This document shows positions 39,317-50,153 of a stretch of 64,000 bases of DNA, in pieces. Both the position numbers and the translations under genes were made by a program. Position 1 is the first letter of the stretch. Each line of letters opens with the position of its first letter. The stretch is from Buxus sempervirens (taxonomy: Eukaryota; Streptophyta; Magnoliopsida; Buxales; Buxaceae), in the NCBI GenBank assembly GCA_947561395.2, contig OX387190.1, positions 41,590,392 to 41,654,391 on the forward strand, given 5' to 3'. A model generated the notes under the pieces. That model was given only the letters and a program-made list of their open reading frames with translations. It did not search any database and was not told the DNA's origin.

Positions 39317-39650
39317 CTCCACTCACCTAGGCACAGCTACGCTTCTCAAAGCCAACAGATCAAAACAATGGCCTCGCGATCTTTGCTATAAGAGCATTAG
39401 TATAACCGAGGTCGCAAAATCTGTCACAAAGAAGGGACTGACTGGCGCTTGGATCGCAAATCCGCGTCGCTTATTTGTTTTTTTTCGTGTGGAAACAATC
39501 ATAGAAAATGGCATCCACTGCGTACTTCGGTCATTTTTCACTGTTGATCAGGGACAGAGAGATGTCTCCGTTGGACTAAACTGAAAACTGCCTGCAGATA
39601 CAAATTGAGAAAAGAGGCGGCACAATTCCGAAAAGAGGCGGCACAAATAA
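39317..39650. other. PUS10 upstream region (unit A)
   Basis: This should hold the PUS10 promoter and 5' untranslated region. It is conserved in units B and C up to the transposon insertion at 39651. No TATA box is obvious, but a promoter for a housekeeping gene need not have one. Confidence 0.45.
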
Positions 39651-41089
39651 GAGCACCACCAGCAGCTTACTCGTTCAAATTCCTTATTTTGGGAAATTTG
39701 GTTCATTTTCATGTTATAGGAATTGTTTTTTCAGCAAATCACTCCATCAGATTCCCTATTTTTTTTCCCTAAATCATGAAAATATTAATTTTTAAAATAA
39801 AAAATTTTATTTCTGATACAATAATCCATCTATGATCACATCATTTCCAGCTTTCAGGCATTCTTGATACAATTACCCATATGTGTTCTTGAAACAACAA
39901 TTCCCCAAATAAATCACTTCATTTCTTCATTATCCAATTATTTTGACTCCAAAGCCAGAGTGCATATCAGCTTTACAAGGTTAACTTCCAAAAGTACCTT
40001 CATAATTCAATGATAAGTCATTTTTTGACAACATCATTCCTCCTTTCTTCGTTTTTCTGCAATATCAATCCCCAATCAGGGGTACAGACATCATCTTCCC
40101 AAAATTAAATTGAAAATTGCCTATAGCATTCGAAGATTCAGATTTAGTTACCATCGATGTTTCCTGAAATTAATAATATCCAAGAAAAGTTGTTCCAAAC
40201 AGAGTGCATAACGACTTACAAAGAAATGTATCCATGAAATCTCATAAGCCACCTCACAGAACTCCCCAAAACAAAACCTGTTTCAAGTTGCATCAAGAAC
40301 TTAGTAGCCTCCAGATCACCACCAACAAGGCTGGGGAAAAGGTAAGAAAGACACAGAAAAGGGGTACGTGACAGACACTCAAAACATCTCAGGGCTTTCA
40401 TCCAAGCCCTCATATTTTTTCTTTTATCAACCCTTTTTTGGGTAAAGGGGATACGTCTAAGTCTAATCCCTCAACCAAAATAAAATTTGAAACAATAATA
40501 GGTCTAGAACAAAATTAACAAGCAGAAAGACCATTAACAGCTCTGTTCTTTTTCCAAAAAAATGGAAGACAAAATCGAGGGAGGGATGGAGGGAAAGAGA
40601 GAAAGAGAGAGAGGGGGTTGGCTCATCGTCAACGGCAGCTAACCGGCAGTTGATATTCGAAGGAGGAGAGCTGCGTTCTTCTCTTCTTCCGTAAGCTTTG
40701 TTCAGAATCTTCGGCAAGCTCTGTTCAGAATCTTCCGCAAGCCAAGCTTCTTTTTGCGCAGGAGGCCTTTTTTTTTCTCCTTTGAAGAGTCGCAAGCCTG
40801 TGGTTAAGGAGTGGTACTCCCTAAAAATTTAGGGATTTAAAATAGGGATGGATAAACTGCTACAGGACAATTTTTGTCAAAATCCTTATTTTGATTCCCT
40901 GTTTTAAAGATGAGGAGGATTATGGGTATGCTGCTGCTAGTACTCCAAGGAGTGTAACAGTGCACTCCCTAAAAATTTAGGGATTTAAAATAGGGATGGG
41001 TAAACTGCGGACAATTTTTGTTAAAATCCTTATTTTGATTCCTTGTTTTAAGAATGAGGAGGATTATGGATAAGCTGCTGCTAGTGGTC
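39651..41089. mobile_element. Harbinger-like non-autonomous element, unit A only
   Basis: The left end is GAGCACCACCAGCAGCTTAC. The right end read inverted is GACCACTAGCAGCAGCTTAT; 17 of the first 22 bases match. TAA flanks both sides (39648-39650, 41090-41092), as expected for PIF/Harbinger elements. Units B and C lack it. Near the right end, a block starting ACTCCCTAAAAATTTAGGG is tandemly doubled (about 40815 and 40968). Open frames inside (40216-40413, 40463-40795) match nothing I know and no transposase is seen. Confidence 0.75.
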
Positions 41090-41563
41090 TAAGAAAGGAT
41101 TTTTTTCATTTTAGGGTCCGCCGGACCAAGAACAATAGGTTCTTCGCCCCGAATTGTGACCCATTGAAAATATATTAGCGCCCTAACGAGGCTCCGTACC
41201 GTCTACATCGGAATTCCTTATACGAGACCCTTTTTTTGTTTTTCGTTTTTGGTAAACTCCTTATACGGACCCTGCACGAACAATGAGAAGTCGCAATTAC
41301 GTAGCCAAAGTCGCCAAACTTAACGCAATTACGCAGAACAAAGTAAACGTCCTTGTTAAGTCTCCGCCAAGTTTATCTTTTATTTAGAAAAGAAATTTTA
41401 GGATAATCTAAAATTAAAATTTTATAATAATATTTTTTATCGAGAACAAAAAGCTCGTTGATTGCTGAAAACCATTTGTGTTGCAGCTTCACTTACTCCT
41501 TCTGCAGGCTAGTGTATACAACAAACCAAAAAAAAGAACAGAACCTAATTGATTAATACGAAC
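41090..41563. other. Spacer of unit A with tiny LINE insertion
   Basis: Conserved spacer shared with B and C. It holds the retroinsertion at 41231-41257 and, at 41513-41517, the single TGTAT that is the empty site of the solo LTR found in units B and C. No gene is seen. Confidence 0.6.
41231..41257 (-). mobile_element. Ultra-short LINE retroinsertion, 27 nt
   Basis: On minus the insert is GTTTACC followed by an A-rich tail interrupted by C/G. It is flanked by TCCTTATACGAGACCC (41215-41230) and TCCTTATACGGACCC (from 41258), a target duplication with one indel. Units B and C have a single, related target and no insert. Confidence 0.65.
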
Positions 41564-41756
41564 TAGGGGTGCAACTCGGTTCGGTTTGGTCCGGGTTGAT
41601 GTCAATCCAAGACCAAACCGAAATTCATGTATTCAACCCAAAACCGAACCGAACCGAATTGTAAACCGAAAACCGAACCGAGATTAAATAAAATAACCAA
41701 AACCCAAACCGAACCGAACCGATCTTCCGAACCGAATTACATGAGATCGGTTCGGT

Positions 41757-41981
41757 TCAGTTCATAAATAGAGATCTTCTGTCGAGACCCATCTCTGTTA
41801 CCTGAATAAAAATCTTTTTCTTCTCCTTATCTAGTTCTTTGAACTGTAATGACTGCTTGTAATCACTGATAGCAGTAACCATGACTACCAAGAAAATACT
41901 AAGTATGATACCCAATCCATCATACATACCCTTTGGCCACCCTTCGGTGGCAATACCAACACCAACCACAGCACAATCCAT
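41757..41981 (-). pseudogene. Captured fragment of an autoinhibited Ca2+-ATPase
   Basis: The frame reads GIATEGWPKGMYDGLGIILS, then IFLVVMVTAISDYKQSLQFK and ELDKEKKKIFIQVT. This is the membrane segment and adjoining cytosolic stretch characteristic of plant ACA-type P2B calcium pumps. A second, shorter copy (WAKGMYDG context) lies at about 42358-42425 on the same strand. Neither contains catalytic motifs. They are cargo of the surrounding element. Confidence 0.8.
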
Positions 41982-42438
41982 TAAAATGATTTAGAGTTAA
42001 GTTCTGCAGTGCCTCCCACACAAATGTCCAAAAAACCTTTTGCAGGTACAGAGAATCCAAAAGACGACCAGCCAAATACTTTTAAAAAACAATCAAAAGG
42101 TTTACAAGAGCATCAAAGTTTAATCATTAGCCTTTTGCAATGGGGCAAACGAATCGAAGTTTACACTTGCCAATAAAAAATACAAACGAAATAGAGATTA
42201 TGAGCTATCTTACTGTTAGTAGATTTTCTGATAGTCGGCTTGGAAAACCTAACAAGCAGCAACGACTGCCCAAGGTTCTGCAAAGCGAAGAGGGACGAAA
42301 CTAGGGTTTTGTTCCTATCGCAGACGAATGGGCTCGAACCAAGCAATCTCCAACATCTCTTCCATCATACATACCCTTTGCCCACCCTTCCGTGGCAATA
42401 CCAACACCCAATCCATCATACATACCATTTGTTCCTAT

Positions 42439-42639
42439 GTAGAAGAGAATCTCTTCTACCCCAAAACCATGATTTGAGTCGTCCTCGTCGGCAACAACAT
42501 CTTCAGCTCAATCTCCAACGCAAACAAGAAAACCTGGTTCGATCTCGTCCCCGCGATGCGCTGAATCAGATATTCTCTCAAGACCCACCACCTCCAAAGA
42601 ATCAAAGTTGGAACCACCTGCGCCATGGACATCCTCGAG
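42439..42639 (+). pseudogene. Captured fragment of a GH17 beta-1,3-glucanase
   Basis: With stops, the frame reads ENLFYPKTMI, VVLVGNNIFSSISNANKKTW, FDLVPAMR and IRYSLKTHHLQRIKVGTTCA. This resembles the GH17 region around the NEV motif (here NNI, so the acid residue is lost). It lies opposite in direction to the Ca2+-ATPase fragments in the same element. Confidence 0.6.
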
Positions 42640-42960
42640 TGACTTCTAGGGTTTTGAAGATTGAACCAACAGAGAGAATTTGGGAATGGGATCGAGTTAA
42701 AAGGGTGGGTTTGTAATTCTATTAAGTTTTAAATTTAAATTTATAAACTTTAATATTATATATAGTAATTCGGTTCGGTTCGGTCTAGATAAATATTTTA
42801 ATTCGGTTCGGTTTAACCGAACACCTAACCCAAAACCGAACCGACTTAATTCGGGTTAGTATTTTATAGACCAAAACCGAATCGAATTTTTAAAAAACCG
42901 AACCGAAGTCGATTTGGTTCGGGTTGGGTTCGGGTTTACCTGGACCGAGTTGCAACCCTA

Positions 42961-43713
42961 ATATTACGAACCTGAAACCTTTAACAAATAAACCAAATCA
43001 ACAAACACCCACCCACGAACGCATAGACACACGTGCGCGGGCGCACGGACCAGTCAATTTGAAATAGAGGGTGTGAAAATTATCTTGAACTCCATGGATT
43101 AATTTCCGAATCAATCAAAGGGCCCAAGTAATATATATAGTTCTGTCTCATTTGATCAATCCACCATGCATAATTACCAAAAGTGTGTACAACTATTTAT
43201 GGTTATTGCGCTCACTAATTCAATCAAGATTGCCTTAGGTAGATTTGGATGGGGTTTAGAGGTCAGTACGGCAAATTATTTAAGCATCTTATATGATCAA
43301 GATAATGCTTGCTTTGGCAATAGTTTATTGAGCGTTAAATATTGGAGGTCTATCTGGAAGAAGTATACAACATGGTTTTTCAAAGGATTGCTTGTCTTAT
43401 ATGTATATATGCGTGTATATGTATGTATTTATGCACATACATGTACGTATAAACAATCATAGAATACTAGAATCAGGGAATAAATTTAATTATAAGGCAT
43501 GTGTGTAATTAACGGTATATTAAGCCAGTAATCGATGTAGCTAGACATCGATATCAAATGTGTTCCAGTCTGTGCTTATTCCATAATTCGTACGAGCATG
43601 GAAATGTAAATAAAATATAAAGAAAACATCAGCGGATCGCGGTTATTGAATTAGTGATAGCTTGAAGTAGATATATAGATGGATTGGCCCACGCGACCCG
43701 AACCGAAAAGGCC
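42961..43713. other. GDSL 3' flank, unit A
   Basis: Downstream region of the GDSL gene with short TATGTATA-type repeats near 43400-43450. A plus-strand frame (43166-43462) recurs in B and C but with different ends and frame breaks, so I do not call it a gene. From about 43340 onward it is nearly identical to unit C and clearly different from unit B. Confidence 0.5.
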
Positions 43714-45247
43714 TCAGGAATGATCGGCAGCCAAATTGCTGAAATTCACTGGGGTCACGAATCTGGGTTCTCCACCGTAGAAAGTACGAGCTGCCAACTC
43801 AGCAGCTGCCTCCGTCGGATGGAACAAGTCCCAAAACAAGTAGCCGTCACGATTGGAACAAAGACTGGAACCGGGGACACATGCTTGTTCTGCGTTCATT
43901 CTCCCACTTCCACAGCACGCATTAGTGACATTCGTAAATTCTGAAAAGGGGCGACATGGCCATGAGAAGAAACTCAAGAGATTTGCACCCTGACTGATCA
44001 GGTTTTAATTTAATGCATTAATGTGCGAAAACAAAGAGAAAGGCTTACTGAATGCCAGCGGATCATCCATGAAAATCTTTGTCATTTCATAGGTATTTCC
44101 GAGGGAGAACTTCATGCCCTTTAATTCTGCGCTGAGACTCTGCAAAATCTCTTGGGTTCGCAAAAAGAATGTCCTGGAATACTCATTCAAGTCCTCGATG
44201 CATTCCCCTCTGGGGTTTCGAATTCTCATGCTGGGACAGCACCCGATTGGTGGGGCGCTTATGACTCCGAATTTTCTCGCTCCAAGGTAGTATAGATTCT
44301 GCAACGTAACATAAGCTCGATTCAATATATCATCGATCATTTGCTAAAAAGGAAAGAGGGAAAATTGGTGAGAGAGCTCATGAGATCACCTTCAAATGTC
44401 GCCCGTACTCTGCCATAAGTGTGGCAATGATCTCGCCCTTGTTTAAAGTTCCATACTTGGAGAAATACTCAAAGAGGTCGTTGCTTCCGACGCTAATGAG
44501 AAAAAATGACTTGGACAGCAGACTGTCCGTACCACTTGAACCTATCATTGACTGGAGATCGGAGCGGACTGCTTGGAATTGCAGGACTTGACGGGAGAAG
44601 GGGACCACCTCCTGTCGATAGCAAGGCAATTGATATACATTAGAGCTTCAATACATACCAGAATACACACATATATATTATAAAAAAAACGAATATACAT
44701 ATATGGGGATATTTAAGAGTAGAAATCACAGATTCTTACGCCTTCTTTCCCCGTAGTGCGAAGAATTCCGCACCCGCCGGAAGCGAAGTTAACGCCACGG
44801 AGTAGTTGGATCCTTGGATCAGCGTTCTCGTGAGCAAGAGAGAGATAAGGTGGAGGACTCGTAGCACCATCTATCATCTTAGCTGTTTAACGTCGACATT
44901 AATTTGGCACAGATCGATATCAGTAGCAAGATGACAATAATATTCTATAGTTTAATACTTCGACTGTTACTTTGGAAGGAGATTTACTTACCCAGAAAGT
45001 CAGCAGTGTTATAGCCATTGCTGAACCTGCCGGTCGGGATCGAATCGGGAAAGTCGATTCCGTTGGGAGGAAAGTTAGCCCGGGGCTCGCTCCCGTTCAA
45101 GAAATTGTTGGTTCCCACATCGAGAGTTGAGTCTCCAAAAATAAATATGGGAGTCGTTGCCTTCGCCTCTGCCAAGTGCAGACACCCCATGACTGAAGAG
45201 AGGAGTAGGCAGAGGCAGGATGAAAGTGAAACCCGTCTCTTCGCCAT
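43714..45247 (-). CDS. GDSL esterase/lipase, copy A
   Basis: Secreted hydrolase of the plant GDSL (SGNH) family, substrate unknown. Exons: 45247-44992, 44882-44740, 44611-44390, 44343-44049, 43940-43714; 1143 nt, 380 aa, GT-AG borders. A signal peptide is likely at residues 1-30 (CLCLLLSSVMGCLHLAEAKA). Family blocks: FIFGDS (Ser40), GVNFASGGCG (Gly121/122), SVGSNDLF (Asn177) and WDLFHP (Asp343, His346), so the catalytic set is complete. It differs from B and C in exon 3 (GTDSLLSK; NKGEIIATLM). A TATAAATA box lies about 70 bp upstream of the ATG. Further upstream is the PUS10 stub of unit B in the same direction. Confidence 0.95.
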
Positions 45248-45315
45248 GGATGCGTCTCAAAAGTTTCTTGTTTTCTCACTTTGCAGCCACTGCTTTCCAT
45301 TCTAAAATCTTCGAT

Positions 45316-45323
45316 TATTTATA
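45316..45323 (-). promoter_or_regulatory. TATA box of GDSL copy A
   Basis: TATAAATA on minus, about 70 bases before the ATG at 45247, with a CCATTGG (CCAAT-type) string just upstream. It is identical in position in the other two copies. Confidence 0.65.
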
Positions 45324-46033
45324 ATCCACCAATGGCCAAATGGGTACAAATTAGTGTGAGACGGCCTTCGTGACAACCTAGGTGTAGATCAGCCGTGCCA
45401 ACTTAAGCGTAGTTAGGGCCCTTGTAATCATCTCCGACTCCACAAGTGCCAGTTGGAATATCCATTCCAAATAAATAATAGCATACTATGGAACGATGTC
45501 AATAGTACAAGAATTTCTTCGATCCATGGTTTCCTATATATGCTGCTGAAAATTAGAAAAGTAACAACTGTGTTTACTGCATTATTTATTTACGAACGCC
45601 GTCTGAAATTTTATTTTTTGCCTGGATTGAAAATTTTTCATTGATATAATCTAGGAAGTGATCTAGTTTTTCAGACTGTTTCTTCTTGTCTGCTGCCAAA
45701 AAGCCTCCAGCTGGGTTGGAGGGTGTACGTTTCCAGCAAGAGCCTGGCACACTTCCCAAAGGGCCTTCTTGCGTTAAATATACTATAGATTTTCCTTTCA
45801 TTTAAATTTAGAAATTAATATTTTCATTTGATATTTCAAAACACATTTAAAAAATATAATAAGTTTTAGAAGGATCTAGGCATTAGTCACAATTAGTTAT
45901 CGTAGTTTATGACTAGGACATTAAAGATTTTAAAAGATCGTAAGCGATATTATAGAAAAGAGCAGTGCAATGTTAAAATCCGATCAATTTGTCCGCACAC
46001 ATACGGACATAAAAGGCTTTAAAAAATCCTTTA
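45324..46033. other. GDSL upstream region, end of unit A
   Basis: Intergenic DNA between the GDSL copy A promoter and the unit A/B junction. A minus-strand frame of about 70 residues (45586-45801) recurs in B and C, but its differences change amino acids freely, so it is not scored as a gene. Confidence 0.45.
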
Positions 46034-47131
46034 AGAAACCAACCAACACACATTTCACAGCCATGGATGAGAATAATTCCACAGAAATACCTTGTAATGT
46101 TGAGAGAAAGAGAGAGAACAGGAAATTCAATCAAATTTTTATTGGTGTGATCGATGTAGAATCTCATTGAAGTTTCAGTGGTGTCCACTTCCACTATGAT
46201 CCAAAGCTTTACATTTACTGCGATCAATTAGAAGGATTTCTTATAAAGAAAAGCATCTTACCAAATAGCATGTTCATTTGCCATAATAATTTGGGGTACA
46301 GAGACTTCAATTGAAAAGCTATCAATTTGATGGTCCTCTTTCTTTACTGGGTTGGCAATTGATACAGCAAAGTCTTTAGCGCAATCTTTTCTCAACGATG
46401 ATTCCTTCTCTTCGCTGTAAGCAAATTGCAATATGCCTAAACAAATGCTGCAAAATAATGGCTCGGTTTCTGAATCCTGAAAATAACGTGGATCATTTAA
46501 GTTCCCATTCACTTTCGAGCCAATGTCTACCAAATGTTCGCCTGAGCCATTGGATTGTTCAAGAACTGAAAGCAAGATTGATGGTGACACCGAAGTGCAC
46601 GAATAAGCATGTCCACGAATTCCAAACAGTCGTAAGATGCAACTCAAACAAACCTGTATCATGATGGTAATATGCCAGGAGCTCCATGAATCAAGCATAT
46701 TCAATATGAGAAATATAAGATTTCACATAAAAATACTATCGATGATTTTCCAATGGCATCAAAGCATACTTGGCACATATGCAGGAAATTGCAACCTAAC
46801 ATCCAATATTTCCTCATTGCTTGTCAACCCCCTAATAAATATAATTGTAGAAGATGAATAATTTACTAAGTAATAAAGTTATTATGCATTTTTTAATACA
46901 TAGTTACATCTATACTATAAATGGAGGCTTCATTTAAATAATTTACACACAAAAACCTCTCTAAGAACAATTTTTTTGTTTATATGTTGACTTGGAAAGA
47001 AAAAAGAGGAGAAAAAAAGGATAAAAAAGGAAGAATAGTAAAAGGTATCATATAATAAGTTCCTTTGAAGGAGTTTTGAAAATAGATTGTTAATTGTATA
47101 TTATGGATGTCTAGAAACTCCTAACAACTAA

Positions 47132-49247
47132 GAGGCCGTTTGGTAACGTTTTTTTTAAAAACAGTTTGAAAACTAAAAATAGTTCCAACCGTTTTTGAGT
47201 TTTTGAAAACAAGTGACAAGAAGCCTGTTTGGTAACAATCACTGTTTTTTGGGTTTTTGAAAACAAGTGAAAAGAAACCCGTTTGGTAACAATTGATAAA
47301 AAAAAACGATTCAAGTTTTCAAAATCAACAAATATGCATTGCTATACAACTTGCAAGCCTATTAAACTATAACAAATTTACTATAAAAAAAGTGGGGGAG
47401 GGGAATCAAAATTTTATACCACAAATTACAAAAGATAAATCCCATCAACTCCTTCCTTATAATCTAAACAACTTTTACACCATTAGCTATTGCCATTTCA
47501 TATGTAATTCTATCTCTAAGTGCAATCATTTCTCTTTGTCGAGTTGCTTGTGAACTACCTTCCGGAGGCTTTACATTCTATCCGAATTCACTTAGAATCA
47601 AGTCTTCCCTTTCATATTCTTCAAATAATTGGTCCCTTTGTGTCTCATGCTTAATGAAGTTGTGAATTGTGCACGCTACAATAACAATGAATCCTTGTGT
47701 GCGAAGAGAGTACGAAGGCATAAGCTTTAAAATTGGAAACTGAGCTTTCAATACATCAAAGCAACGTTCTATCACGTTACGTAACGAAGAATGGACATGA
47801 TTAAATAATTCTCTAGATGTACGTGCCTGTCGACCTCTTCCGAAAGTCTCGTAAAAGATATCGCTAGCTCTCCATGATAAGGTATAAGATAACCCGTCAT
47901 GCCACTATAACCAGAGTCTTATGATAGAAAAATAAGAGAAAATTTGACAAATGCAAGTGCCACCTCAGTAATTGACATTCTGAAAGCTCTTAACTCGACA
48001 TAGGGTCATGATAGAGCTTGCTAAAGACACATTAACTTGATCTTATGAGCAACATGGGGTAATCAAGACTCGATTCAATAGATATATGCCAACAAGTTAT
48101 ACATCCACCTCTATAGATATCTACACAGAACCATAATCCAGTGTAGATCCCATTGAAGCAAGGTTGAGGACTGATGGACTAGCCACATACCTAAAATTTT
48201 AGAATGTCTGCACAAAGCACCTATTATTCTCACACACAAATCCATGTTTTCATGCCGGTTTTCACCATCACACAAGGTGACAGTCCCTAGAAACAAGATA
48301 TCAACGAAACAGTTACATGCCATTGATCACTGTTTTTTGCAAGCAAAAAATCAATTTCATGGTCACATAAATATGGATATGGCCTCTGTGATTATAGACA
48401 AGGCCATTCAATGAAAAAATAAAAATAGAGTCCCGCAAGTAGGATTGCAACCTTTTTTTCTTCTTCTCCCTGGGCTGAGTAGCAAACTAGAATAAGGACG
48501 AAAAATATATATAAACTTCAAATTTCTACTTGACACGAAAGGAAAGAACTGGTAAACATAAATTAAAAATATGAACAAGATCCAGATAATTACAATAAGG
48601 TTACCCTCAGTAGCGGATTTCATTATGTTGACTGCTTGGGCACCATTCAGTGTTGGAGGAATTAATGTAATCTCTGTAAAATTACATTCAATCACAGGGA
48701 TCGTAGGAAAATCCAATTCAAAACCCTAAAAGCTATCGTCTACATCAATTTTGTTCTAAAAACCAGATACGAACCCTAAAATGCAAAAACAAAAAAAAAA
48801 AAAAAACCAACCACGATGATGCTGGATTGAAATTGCCGTTCCTCAACTTCGTATTCACAAAGGCTTCCAGCGACAAACTGCCTCCACCCAATCTTTGCTT
48901 GCTTTTCTTAAAAGATCAAGAGGCTCTTAACTTCGCTCTCAACTTCTGCTTCTTCTCTTTCACCTGGATACCTTGATGTGCTTGAGAGGAAGAAGAGTTC
49001 TTTGAGAAATAGAGATGAAAGGCAAAACTATCAAGGAGAAACGAAATAAGATATTACGAAATTGCCATCCAATCAAAACACAATTCGCCGTTTTTTAAAA
49101 ACCAAAAATTTCGGTTTTAAAAAACCGGGTTCTTTTTCAACCGTTTTTGTGAAAAACAATTTCAAAACTCCCACTGCCAAACAAGTTTTCGGTTTTTTGT
49201 TTTTGAAAACCAAAAAACGGTGTTCAAACACGTTACCAAACACCCTC
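47132..49247 (-). mobile_element. PIF/Harbinger transposon, unit B
   Basis: 2116 bp with inverted ends GAGGCCGTTTGGTAACG and CGTTACCAAACACCCTC, and a TAA target duplication (47129-47131, 49248-49250). The empty site is preserved in unit A at about 38450. On minus it encodes part of a Harbinger DDE transposase: IERCFDVLKAQFPILKLMPS, then YSLRTQGFIVIVACTIHNFI (47775-47578). Upstream pieces near 47800-47930 carry stops. It is inactive as read. Confidence 0.9.
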
Positions 49248-49929
49248 TAAAAGTACCATAGATCATCCAAGAAGAAATTATTAGCAAGTGGATATTAAAG
49301 CATATGAGGTATACGCTACAGAATACAGTTGGCTCCTCAACAAAAGATATGTCACATTTTAGAGATGAGTGCCTTATACTCTTAATAAGTTTTACATCAC
49401 TGTTCTTGTGAACTTTGGCAATGTTTTTTCTTTTCAGGACATTCAAAAGGTTGTAATAAATATATTTGTCATATCTCCCTACAGGAACATTTTTTGCGAT
49501 GCAGAAAATCTCATAGCTAAAGTTCGCTGCTCCCAATGCATTGAACCGTTTAATGCATACAAAAACGCTGCAATTTTAAGAGATTTGGACAAAATTTTCC
49601 ACTTGATAATTTATAACTTGGAAGCAAACTGATCCACTCAATGGAATAAATTCAGATAAATTTTTTTAGATCGACGAGTGATTTCGAGAGCTACTACCGA
49701 CCCAATTCGAATGATTTCTACAACATTTCCTTTTTAATCAAAACGGACGAGAAAATAAAGCCAGATATCTCCAATCAGATAACCATAGCAATGACCTATT
49801 GAGAAAAACAATAAATCCTAATTGACTCTGCTGTCAGTGAACCATTTAACTCGTTTACACGTTTTACTAGCTGTGCAAACAAATAATTCAAGTCTCATTA
49901 AGCTGTAAAAGCATCTAGGCAGATATGAT

Positions 49930-49949
49930 CATTACCAAAAAAAAAAAAT
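49930..49949 (+). mobile_element. Ultra-short LINE retroinsertion, about 20 nt
   Basis: The insert is CATTACC followed by an A-run. It is flanked by the perfect 16-bp target duplication TCTAGGCAGATATGAT (49914-49929 and 49950-49965). Unit A has one target and no insert. It lies in PUS10 stub intron 1. Confidence 0.8.
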
Positions 49950-50153
49950 TCTAGGCAGATATGATTCTCCAGTTTCGTTTCTTAAAAACCCTAGAAACTG
50001 TGTATGTGAGTGTGTGTGAGAGAGAGAGAGACGAACCCCGATAGATAACAAGTCCTTCACCACGTGAGGAGGGAGAGACCGAATGGCGTCAGCAATAACC
50101 TGTGACTCGTCGTCGCCAGCATTAACAGGTGCATCCTCGATCTCGCGGGACAT

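Larger units (their letters stand above)
41564..42960. mobile_element. hAT-like element carrying host gene fragments, unit A only
   Basis: The termini TAGGGGTGCAACTCGGT and ACCGAGTTGCAACCCTA are inverted. Both ends are packed with AACCGA/TTCGGT repeats (about 41575-41770 and 42770-42955). The empty site is intact in units B and C (GATTAATACTAACC). The flanks AATACGAAC (left) and ATTACGAAC (right, a few bases off the terminus) suggest a target duplication of 8-9 bp. The interior holds Ca2+-ATPase and beta-1,3-glucanase fragments. There is no transposase. It resembles a Pack-type transposon. Confidence 0.8.
37359..46033. repeat. Tandem segmental duplication, unit A
   Basis: First of three direct copies. 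It starts inside PUS10 intron 2 and holds PUS10 exons 2 and 1, the upstream spacer, a GDSL gene and its upstream DNA. The start shares only AGAAACC with the junctions at 46034 and 55225; sequence to the left of each differs. This is consistent with a microhomology-mediated original duplication. Unit A alone carries the elements at 39651-41089 and 41564-42960. Confidence 0.92.
46262..50153 (-). pseudogene. PUS10 5' stub, unit B (exons 1-2 only)
   Basis: Exon 1 (50153-50037) reads MSREIEDAPVNAGDDESQVI and exon 2 (46653-46262) starts VCLSCILRLFGIRG. Both are intact with their splice donors, but the unit ends before exon 3. Intron 1 is enlarged to 3.4 kb by a Harbinger element. The catalytic domain is absent, so no pseudouridine synthase can be made. 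Coding differences from A include DHQIDSF for GHQIDSF and ANEHAIW for ANENAIW. Its upstream region is retained, so it may still be transcribed toward GDSL copy A. Confidence 0.92.

Noticed and set aside
42240..42716. 158-residue plus-strand frame in the unit A hAT-like element
   Set aside because: It crosses pieces of different captured genes in the wrong frame; the GH17 similarity is in another frame.
43166..43462. Plus-strand frame beginning MHNYQKCVQLFMVI, present in all three units
   Set aside because: Its length and downstream frame differ between units through indels, it has no known domain, and it lies in the 3' flank of GDSL.
43684..45305. Plus-strand open frames across GDSL exons 1 and 5, repeated in all three units
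   Set aside because: They lie exactly opposite GDSL exons with conserved catalytic motifs and are open only because the exons are conserved.
45586..45801. Minus-strand frame with EGPLGSVPGSCWKR, seen in A and B and partly in C
   Set aside because: Differences between copies mostly change amino acids and one copy shifts frame, so there is no sign of protein-level constraint.
44049..46653. In-frame PUS10-GDSL fusion protein
   Set aside because: PUS10 exon 2 ends two bases into a codon, whereas GDSL exons 2-5 start in incompatible phases.
46262..50153. Functional PUS10 in units B and C
   Set aside because: Only exons 1 and 2 exist; the catalytic domain is encoded in exons that were not copied.
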